A stretch of DNA of 64,000 nt, taken from positions 497,692-561,691 of the forward strand of contig DCDR01000001.1 in NCBI GenBank assembly GCA_002316545.1, written 5' to 3'. Shown piece by piece: positions 58,630-64,000 of this stretch (positions are counted from its first letter, which is position 1; the number at the start of each line of letters is the position of its first letter). This DNA comes from Candidatus Saccharibacteria bacterium UBA1050. GTDB taxonomy: Bacteria; Patescibacteriota; Saccharimonadia; Saccharimonadales; Saccharimonadaceae. Made by a program: the position numbers and the translations under genes. A model generated the notes under the pieces. The model had not been told where the DNA came from. It did no database searches and saw only the letters and a program-made list of their open reading frames with translations.

Positions 58630-58668
58630 AGAGTCCAACCCTGGGCTCTTCTGATCGATTGGAGCTCT
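58630..58668 (+). promoter_or_regulatory. leader hairpin covering the ribosome binding site
   Basis: AGAG-TCCAA (58630-58638) pairs with TTGGA-G-CTCT (58659-58668, one bulged G). The paired 3' arm contains the Shine-Dalgarno GGAG (58661-58664), 9 bases before ATG 58674. Confidence 0.5.
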
Positions 58669-58673
58669 TTCCC

Positions 58674-59273
58674 ATGACCAACAACCTGCTCGTCGCGCCC
58701 ATGCTCGACGACTACACCGCTGACACCACCCCCGGCTGGACGCACTCCGGCGAGGGCCACCACGTCGTGGTGAACTCCCGCTTCGGCCAGCTCGAGGTCG
58801 GCATGGTCCCGGGCAAGTCCTGGGACCAGTGGCTGTTCCACGAGAACGGCGGCGGCGGATCACTGGTGATCGGCTACGCCTGGCTGACCTCCGGCCTGCA
58901 CGTGATGATGCTCAAGGCGAACCGCTTCAACCTCGAGGGCGACCAGGACGACTGGGAGCTGCCGGGTGGGTTCGTCGAGGACGGCGAGACCAAGCTCGTC
59001 GCGGCCATCCGTGAGGGCCTCGAGGAGACCGGCCAGCTGACCAACCCCTCGCCCGTTCCGGGGCGAGGCTTCGTCGGCAACCGCGCCTTCTTCAAGCTCC
59101 AGAGCGAGGACGAGGGCACCTCCGTGTTCGCGTTCGAGCTCACCGACGAGCAGGTCGAGGCCGTCCAGGCCAACGACAACCTGTCGTTCATGACGCTGAA
59201 GGACGCCGTGCGGATCACGCGCGACGCCCTCACCGGCATGGCGCTGGCCCGCTTCATGGTCGAGCAGTACTGA
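58674..59273 (+). CDS. GC-rich NUDIX hydrolase, probable horizontal acquisition
   Basis: A 199-residue NUDIX protein. The box GGFVEDGETKLVAAIREGLEETG lies near residues 95-117; REGLEETG stands for RExxEExG, so one Glu spacing is standard and activity is plausible. A preceding domain (TPGWTHSGEGHHVVVNSRFGQLEVGMV) is unfamiliar. Almost every codon ends in G or C, in sharp contrast with all neighbours, which suggests recent transfer from a high-GC donor; actinobacterial hosts of Saccharibacteria would fit, but the donor is not shown. The start is ATG 58674, 9 bases after GGAG. It sits inside the rhamnose cluster and is followed by the structured RNA and hammerhead. Confidence 0.85.
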   Translation: MTNNLLVAPMLDDYTADTTPGWTHSGEGHHVVVNSRFGQLEVGMVPGKSWDQWLFHENGGGGSLVIGYAWLTSGLHVMMLKANRFNLEGDQDDWELPGGFVEDGETKLVAAIREGLEETGQLTNPSPVPGRGFVGNRAFFKLQSEDEGTSVFAFELTDEQVEAVQANDNLSFMTLKDAVRITRDALTGMALARFMVEQY

Positions 59274-59276
59274 GCC

Positions 59277-59375
59277 GTCGCAGCTACAAGCGACTGGCTC
59301 GCCAAGGCAACTCCGTGCCTCAAACGGAGCAACGATACGCGTTGTAGCACTACCCATCGGGTGCTCCGCGTATCG
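59277..59375 (+). ncRNA. pseudoknot-rich RNA domain preceding hammerhead
   Basis: Just after the NUDIX stop the DNA stays GC-rich and encodes dense pairing. GTCGC / GCGAC (59277-59281, 59290-59294) closes an 8-base loop whose GCTACAA is complementary to TTGTAGC (59342-59348). AGGCA / TGCCT (59305-59309, 59316-59320) closes a loop whose CTCCG pairs with CGGAG (59311-59315, 59325-59329): a classic H-type pseudoknot. CGATACGCG / CGCGTATCG (59333-59341, 59367-59375) forms a 9-bp stem over an inner AGCAC / GTGCT. No known RNA family recognised. The pairings are read by eye. Confidence 0.55.
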
Positions 59376-59378
59376 GAC

Positions 59379-59433
59379 ACTCGTTTTACAATTGTGTAAT
59401 TGTACTGATGAGTCCAAAAGGACGAAAACGAGT
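59379..59433 (+). ncRNA. hammerhead ribozyme, type III
   Basis: All parts of the fold are present in order. Stem III ACTCGT (59379-59384) pairs with ACGAGT (59428-59433). U59385 pairs with A59427, and the cleavage site lies after U59386 (UUU, an allowed NUH). Stem I TACAATT / AATTGTA (59387-59393, 59398-59404) has a GTGT loop. The core CTGATGA is at 59405-59411, stem II GTCC-AAAA-GGAC at 59412-59423, and core GAAA at 59424-59427. Stem III is the open end. Cleavage would give the NUDIX mRNA a 2',3'-cyclic phosphate end. The loops are short, so classic loop-loop contacts may be weak. Confidence 0.85.
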
Positions 59434-59439
59434 ATCACC

Positions 59440-59475
59440 CCTCCATCTTTTGCTATAATGGGTAACAGATGGAGG
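59440..59475 (+). promoter_or_regulatory. rfbC promoter flanked by anti-SD/SD inverted repeat
   Basis: CCTCCATC (59440-59447) is the exact complement of GATGGAGG (59468-59475), which holds the rfbC Shine-Dalgarno. Between them lies the extended -10 TGCTATAAT (TATAAT 59454-59459). Read-through RNA would mask the ribosome site; RNA started locally would not contain the masking strand. Confidence 0.6.
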
Positions 59476-59485
59476 AATGCTTCTC

Positions 59486-60034
59486 ATGGCCGATTTAACG
59501 GTAAAAACAACCCCTATTCCGGGGCTTTTAGTCCTTACCCTACCCGTTCACGGTGACAACCGGGGTTGGTTTAAGGAAAACTATCAAAAAGAAAAGATGG
59601 AGGCGTTAGGCTTGCCGCCGCTCGATGTTGTACAAAACAACATTAGTTTCAACGCCGACGAAGGCACCACTCGTGGACTACACGCTGAACCGTGGGAGAA
59701 GTTTATATCTGTTGCTAATGGGTCCGTTTTTGGAGCTTGGGTAGACCTACGTAAAGGCGATTCTTTCGGCGCGACATTTAGTATCGAGATCACTCCGGAA
59801 ATTGCTATTTACGTGCCGCGTGGTATTGGCAATGGCTACCAAACATTGGAGCCAAACGTTGCCTACACTTACCTTGTGAACGCCCACTGGTCCCCCGAAG
59901 CAAAATATACCTTCGTGAACCTATTCGATGAAACCGTCAACATTCAGTGGCCAATTGCTCGAGAGAAAGCGATTATTTCCGAAAAAGACGCCGGGCACCC
60001 AATGCTCGCCGACGTAACACCAATGGAGGTTTAA
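59486..60034 (+). CDS. rfbC: dTDP-4-dehydrorhamnose 3,5-epimerase
   Basis: A 182-residue cupin enzyme, third step of dTDP-rhamnose synthesis. The catalytic His lies in TTRGLHAEPWEKF; strands DNRGWFKE and GAWVDLRKGDSFG are typical; VPRGIGNGYQTLEPNVAYTYLVNAHWSPEA replaces the common HGF with NGY, a variant form. I start at ATG 59486: GGAGG (59471-59475) is 10 bases away, while the in-frame ATG 59477 would be only 1 base from it. First gene of rfbC-rfbD-rfbA-ugd. Confidence 0.9.
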   Translation: MADLTVKTTPIPGLLVLTLPVHGDNRGWFKENYQKEKMEALGLPPLDVVQNNISFNADEGTTRGLHAEPWEKFISVANGSVFGAWVDLRKGDSFGATFSIEITPEIAIYVPRGIGNGYQTLEPNVAYTYLVNAHWSPEAKYTFVNLFDETVNIQWPIAREKAIISEKDAGHPMLADVTPMEV

Positions 60035-60895
60035 ATGAAAAGCGAAGAAGTATTTATTATTGGAGCAAACGGACAGCTTGGCACCGCACTACGCGAACTA
60101 TATCCTAACGCACGCTCAGCCGATATCGATGAGCTTGATATTACCAATAAAACATCGGTCGAAGGCTTTGATTGGTCTGGTGTAAAAGCAATTTTTAACG
60201 CAGCCGCCTTTACCAACGTAGATGGCGCAGAAACAGCTGAAGGCCGCAAAGCTTCATGGAAAGTCAATGCAACTGCTGTTGCCTACCTGGCCGAGGTTGC
60301 TCAAAAGCACGATATCACACTTGTACACATCTCTAGCGACTACGTGTTTGATGGCACCAGCGACCTCCACACCGAAGATGAAGATCTTGCTCCGCTCAAT
60401 GTGTATGGTCAGTCGAAAGCAGCTGGTGATATCGCCGTGAGTTTAGCGCCAAAGCATTACTTGCTTCGCACCAGCTGGGTTATTGGCAAGGGCAACAACT
60501 TTGTTCTCACTATGAAGAGTCTAGCCGACCGAGATATTACACCTGGTGTGGTGTCTGACCAAATTGGCCGCCTCACCTTCACCGACACACTTGCTGCTGG
60601 CATTCAACATCTGGTTGATTCTAAGGCTGAATACGGCACTTACAACCTTACCAATGCTGGCGAATCAGTCAGTTGGGCAGACATTGCCAAGGTGGTATAC
60701 GAAAAAGCCGGCAAATCTGCCGATGACGTAACTCCGGTTACTACCGAAGAATACTACGCGGGTAAAGAAGGCATCGCACCTCGCCCCCTAAAAAGTACAC
60801 TGAGCCTCGATAAAATTACTGCAGCTGGCTTTACGCCAAAAGATTGGCGCGAAGCACTCGATGAATACTGGCAAACGATAGAGGAGACGAACTAA
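60035..60895 (+). CDS. rfbD: dTDP-4-dehydrorhamnose reductase
   Basis: A 286-residue SDR enzyme, last step of dTDP-L-rhamnose synthesis. NADPH motif IIGANGQLGTAL, N-A-A-A-F-T-N-V-D segment (FNAAAFTNVDGAE), SSDYVFDG and Tyr-Lys in VYGQSKAAGD are all in place. It starts directly at the rfbC stop with GGAGG upstream. In many actinobacteria rfbC and rfbD are fused; here they are separate but adjacent in the same order. Its stop overlaps rfbA by one base. Confidence 0.94.
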   Translation: MKSEEVFIIGANGQLGTALRELYPNARSADIDELDITNKTSVEGFDWSGVKAIFNAAAFTNVDGAETAEGRKASWKVNATAVAYLAEVAQKHDITLVHISSDYVFDGTSDLHTEDEDLAPLNVYGQSKAAGDIAVSLAPKHYLLRTSWVIGKGNNFVLTMKSLADRDITPGVVSDQIGRLTFTDTLAAGIQHLVDSKAEYGTYNLTNAGESVSWADIAKVVYEKAGKSADDVTPVTTEEYYAGKEGIAPRPLKSTLSLDKITAAGFTPKDWREALDEYWQTIEETN

Positions 60896-61752
60896 TGAAA
60901 GGAATTATACTAGCGGGTGGATCTGGCTCACGGTTATGGCCTATAACGCACGGCATTTCAAAACAATTAATGCCAATTTATGACAAGCCGATGATTTACT
61001 ATCCACTTAGCACCCTGCTGCTGGCTGGTATTTCCGACATTTTGATTATTACCACGCCGGAAGAAAACGCCATGTTCAAGCGTTTGCTCGGTGATGGTAA
61101 AAAATGGGGGATCAAGCTTTCGTATGAAACACAACCTTCCCCGGATGGTTTGGCTCAGGCCTTCATTATAGGCGAAAAATTCATTGGCAAAGATAGTGTT
61201 GCCTTGGTACTGGGCGATAACATTTTCCACGGTAGTGACCTTGGTGTTTCACTGAAAAAATGCGTGAAAGACGATGGTGCAACCGTATTCGCCTACGAAG
61301 TGTCCGACCCAGAGCGCTACGGCGTGGTGGAATTCGACGACAAACGCCGAGCCATCTCGATTATCGAAAAGCCAACTCACCCGCGCTCGAACTTTGCGGT
61401 GGTTGGGCTGTATTTCTACGACAACGACGTGATTGAAATCGCCAAAAACTTGAAGCCAAGTGACCGCGGTGAACTTGAAATAACAGATGTCAATGAAGAA
61501 TACCTACGCCGAGGCAAACTAAACGTACAAACCCTCGACCGTGGAGACGCATGGCTCGACACCGGTACCATTGGTTCGCTACATGATGCGTCAGACTACA
61601 TTCGGGTGATCCAAAAACGAACCGGCTTGATTATCGGCAGCCCAGAAGAAGTTGCCTACCGCGAAGGGCTTATAACCAAAGATCAGTTGAATGACCTAGC
61701 CGAGCCGCTGCGAAAATCTGGCTATGGGGAGTACTTGTTGAATGTCGAATAG
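60895..61752 (+). CDS. rfbA: glucose-1-phosphate thymidylyltransferase
   Basis: A 285-residue enzyme making dTDP-glucose from dTTP and glucose-1-phosphate, the first step of the rhamnose pathway. Nucleotide loop LAGGSGSRLWPITHGISKQLMPIYDKPM is canonical; LVLGDNIFHG holds the metal-binding Asp; EKPTHPRSNFAVVGLYFYDN and WLDTGTIGSLHDAS complete the site. Full length. Overlaps rfbD by one base and ugd by 11, so the four genes are one operon. Confidence 0.96.
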   Translation: MKGIILAGGSGSRLWPITHGISKQLMPIYDKPMIYYPLSTLLLAGISDILIITTPEENAMFKRLLGDGKKWGIKLSYETQPSPDGLAQAFIIGEKFIGKDSVALVLGDNIFHGSDLGVSLKKCVKDDGATVFAYEVSDPERYGVVEFDDKRRAISIIEKPTHPRSNFAVVGLYFYDNDVIEIAKNLKPSDRGELEITDVNEEYLRRGKLNVQTLDRGDAWLDTGTIGSLHDASDYIRVIQKRTGLIIGSPEEVAYREGLITKDQLNDLAEPLRKSGYGEYLLNVE

Positions 61753-63106
61753 TCCCAGTACAACCACTATAACCGTACTCGGTGCGGGTTACGTAGGTCT
61801 TACGACTGCCGCCCTGCTCGCTCACTGTGGCTTTCGGGTCTACCTGATTGAGCCAAACAAAGACCGTCTTGATGTAGTCAAAAAAGGTAAATCGTTCTTT
61901 TTTGAAGAAGGACTTGACCCCGTTATCAAACTCGCTGTTGATTCTGGCGACTTAATTCCTACTGCCTCGTATAAAGAAGCCGTCCCGCACAGTGATATCA
62001 TATTTTCGTGTGTAGGAACTCCTGACAACCCTGATGGGAGCTCAAATCTCACCTACGTCTTTAGCGCTGCCGAGGAAACTGCGAAACATGCAAAAGAAGG
62101 TACAGTCTACGTGCAAAAAAGCACCGTACCAGTTGGTACCGGCACACGTGTTATTGAACTGTTCAAAGAAAAGAATGCCGGCATAGAATATGTCTCGAAT
62201 CCTGAATTCCTTCGAGAAGGTACTGCGGTATATGACACATTGTATTTTGATAGGGTTGTCGTCGGTGGTGACAACAAAGCGGCGGTTGACGCCGTAATGG
62301 ACGTCTACTTCGCTCTCGAACGATTTCGTGATCACATTGCGCACATCGCTCGCGTACCTACCGGTGCTCGGGGCGATAAGTATATTGCTACTGGGCTTAA
62401 TAGTGCCGAGCTTATAAAAGTTTCTTCCAATGCCTTTCTTGCCTTAAAAATCTCTTTTGCAAACTCCATTGCTATCCTAGCCGATAAAGCGGGAGCTGAC
62501 GTGGTGGAAGTTATGGACGCCGTTGGGGCAGACAACCGTATTGGCAGAGCCTTCCTAAACGCAGGTCGAGGCTATGGCGGTGGCTGCTTCCCTAAGGATG
62601 TGAGTGGTTTGATCTCAAGCGGACTTGAATATGGTGTTGACCTGGAAATAATGCAAGCCGCTCAAGCACAAAATCAGCTTATGCCCGGATACGTGGTTGA
62701 TAAGCTGCAAGATGCAGTGGGTCAGCTTACCGGAAAAAGAATCGCCGTGCTAGGACTCGCCTTTAAAGCCGGCACTAGTGACGTACGAAAGTCACCTGGT
62801 GTGGCTATTGCTAATAAGCTAAAAGAGGCCGGCGCCGACGTTATTAGCTACGACCCGCAAGCCAACGAGGAAGCAGCGCCAGACCTACATGACGATGTTA
62901 CACAAGTTGAGACTATCGACGAGGCAATCAAAAGTGCAGATGCGGCCGTGATTGCCACCGAATGGGGGGAAATCCTAAAATACCCTGCTGAATCGTTTGC
63001 TCAGCACTTAAAAACAAAAGTACTCCTCGACGCAATCAATCAATACAACGCAGTGGACGCTACAACTGCCGGTCTATCCTATTTAGGAATTGGCCACAGT
63101 GTATAG
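61742..63106 (+). CDS. ugd: UDP-glucose 6-dehydrogenase
   Basis: A 454-residue enzyme oxidising UDP-glucose to UDP-glucuronate. NAD motif VLGAGYVGLTTAALLAHCG; conserved VQKSTVPVGTGT and NPEFLREGTAVYD; the active-site Cys in GRGYGGGCFPKDVSGL; C-terminal UDP-binding LGLAFKAGTSDVRKSPG. Could act on a related sugar (UDP-GlcNAc/ManNAc dehydrogenases share these motifs), though the pattern fits the glucose enzyme best. Last gene of the rfbC-rfbD-rfbA-ugd unit; points to a glycan with rhamnose and uronic acid. Confidence 0.93.
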   Translation: MSNSPSTTTITVLGAGYVGLTTAALLAHCGFRVYLIEPNKDRLDVVKKGKSFFFEEGLDPVIKLAVDSGDLIPTASYKEAVPHSDIIFSCVGTPDNPDGSSNLTYVFSAAEETAKHAKEGTVYVQKSTVPVGTGTRVIELFKEKNAGIEYVSNPEFLREGTAVYDTLYFDRVVVGGDNKAAVDAVMDVYFALERFRDHIAHIARVPTGARGDKYIATGLNSAELIKVSSNAFLALKISFANSIAILADKAGADVVEVMDAVGADNRIGRAFLNAGRGYGGGCFPKDVSGLISSGLEYGVDLEIMQAAQAQNQLMPGYVVDKLQDAVGQLTGKRIAVLGLAFKAGTSDVRKSPGVAIANKLKEAGADVISYDPQANEEAAPDLHDDVTQVETIDEAIKSADAAVIATEWGEILKYPAESFAQHLKTKVLLDAINQYNAVDATTAGLSYLGIGHSV

Positions 63107-63111
63107 TTAAG

Positions 63112-64000
63112 TTACTCTTCGTAACGAAGGCTATCAACTGATGGTGGGTTCGGAGAAATTTCAGCCGCGACACCAGGCAGCACGGTCGTGTTGAATATTT
63201 GCTCTTCTGTAAGATTCTCTAGAGCAGTGGCAAGAGCTGCTTTCTTGTCGTCGTCTGCTAGCTCAATCAAGTATGCACGCACTTCTTTGTAGTACTCAGG
63301 CCAGTCGTTGCCAAAGAAAGCAGTTGATTCTGCATCTGTTTTTCGTGCTAGGTAGTACTCCGACATATCGTCGATAGCTTTATCACTCATTCCTTTAAAG
63401 CGGAATTGTGCTGCCATCGCGTCAGCGATTCCTACAATTGCCGCAACTGGGCCTTTTGCTCGGATGCTCGCTTGTCGTCGTTCACTTGGAGACATTGCTT
63501 CAACTTCTGAAAGGGAAACCCCGAGTAGAGCGGCAAGTGATTCTCGCTGAGAGCTGGCTTTATTTAGCATTGAAGCTAGCGCTTCATCGCGCTTTTCAGC
63601 CTCGAGCCTCCCATCCTTTACTGCCTTGTCTACGACAGCTTCGTATTCTTCGTCGGTACTGTAAAGACGATCACTTCGACCAGTATTTTGCGCAGCTATG
63701 ATTACTTCCATAGGAACACCTTGTTCAAGAAGATACTTCCATAGCTTCCCGTCACGTAGTACTGGGTTATCGAGACTATTCTCGAAACCACCGGCACCGG
63801 CAGACAGCTCAGCTGGTTTTTCAATATCATGTACTAGTGCGGCTGTTTCTACAGCGGCTGCTTTGTCGATATTGTCATATAATGCAGCGGCTTCTATGTC
63901 CGTTTTATTTACACCGACCGCACCGTGACTAGCGACCAAATCTGCTAGATGGTCAGCGATAGCGGTTACTCCAGCAATGTGCTCGAGTAGCTGAGTCCAT
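63112..64000 (-). CDS. HD-domain protein, 5' end beyond window
   Basis: The frame is open to the window edge, giving at least 295 residues. ALVHDIEKP contains the HD pair of metal-dependent phosphohydrolases, and VGIADAMAAQF provides a later Asp as in the HD fold. The upstream HIAGVTAIADHLADLVASHG may hold another metal His. The C-terminal 130 residues are helical and charged. Internal start-like codons exist (TTG 63939), but the preceding frame reads on without a stop, so the true start is outside. Substrate unknown. Confidence 0.7.
   Translation of the reverse strand, partial: WTQLLEHIAGVTAIADHLADLVASHGAVGVNKTDIEAAALYDNIDKAAAVETAALVHDIEKPAELSAGAGGFENSLDNPVLRDGKLWKYLLEQGVPMEVIIAAQNTGRSDRLYSTDEEYEAVVDKAVKDGRLEAEKRDEALASMLNKASSQRESLAALLGVSLSEVEAMSPSERRQASIRAKGPVAAIVGIADAMAAQFRFKGMSDKAIDDMSEYYLARKTDAESTAFFGNDWPEYYKEVRAYLIELADDDKKAALATALENLTEEQIFNTTVLPGVAAEISPNPPSVDSLRYEE

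Overview
The window looks like a chromosome segment of a Candidatus Saccharibacteria (TM7) or closely related Patescibacteria cell. The evidence is an archaeal-size AspRS, an S26B (Ser-His) signal peptidase next to a DUF5305-like protein, a dense set of small single-copy genes, very large repeat-rich surface proteins and a reduced LexA-like regulator. TGA is used as a stop (for example at 5833 and 41596), so the standard code applies. I saw no CRISPR array, transposase, integrase or rRNA.

Layout. 1-5836: tRNA modification (trmB), a MscS channel, two secreted or membrane unknowns, DNA repair glycosylases (MutY-like, AlkA-like) with a metallo-beta-lactamase-fold protein, and two alpha/beta hydrolases co-transcribed with aspS (5833-7137). 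7188-13917: CBS-domain membrane protein, DsbA-like oxidoreductase, a candidate structured RNA (8958-9216, minus), two CorA channels, an AbrB-MFS operon, and a 36-residue micro-pilin in front of an NmrA-like gene. 14007-20273: a tightly overlapping seven-gene operon for an F1-like ATPase (b-like, delta, alpha, gamma, beta, epsilon) whose first gene is a secreted protein ending in a c-subunit-like hairpin without the ion-binding carboxylate; there is no a subunit. 20276-42307: surface locus with a filament-like protein, WxL-like and DUF916-like proteins, and giant genes of 2786 and 2143 codons. 42291-45203: small membrane proteins, a YdeI-type protein, an acyltransferase and tRNA-Asn with an inverted partial copy of its 3' end. 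45248-51649: a minus-strand surface-fibre operon (two TasA/camelysin-like proteins, a CBM-like protein, S26B signal peptidase, DUF5305) followed by a LexA-DBD regulator and a class A beta-lactamase-like protein. 51714-63106: polysaccharide genes (O-antigen ligase, sugar phosphate transferase, glmS, rfbB, rfbC, rfbD, rfbA, ugd), interrupted by NUDIX genes. One NUDIX gene (58674-59273) is strikingly GC-rich and is followed by a pseudoknot-rich RNA and a complete hammerhead ribozyme. The window ends in a partial HD-domain gene.

The genes together suggest a cell that invests in its envelope: export and disulfide formation (S26B peptidase, DsbA), long surface proteins, fibres, a rhamnose and uronic-acid glycan, and a possible rotary ATPase that does not look like an energy-conserving ATP synthase. 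A consistent signal across the window is leaderless transcription: a -10 element, often TGCTATAAT or TGCTATACT, sits about 6-8 bases before the start codon of many genes, so transcription should begin at or next to the start codon.
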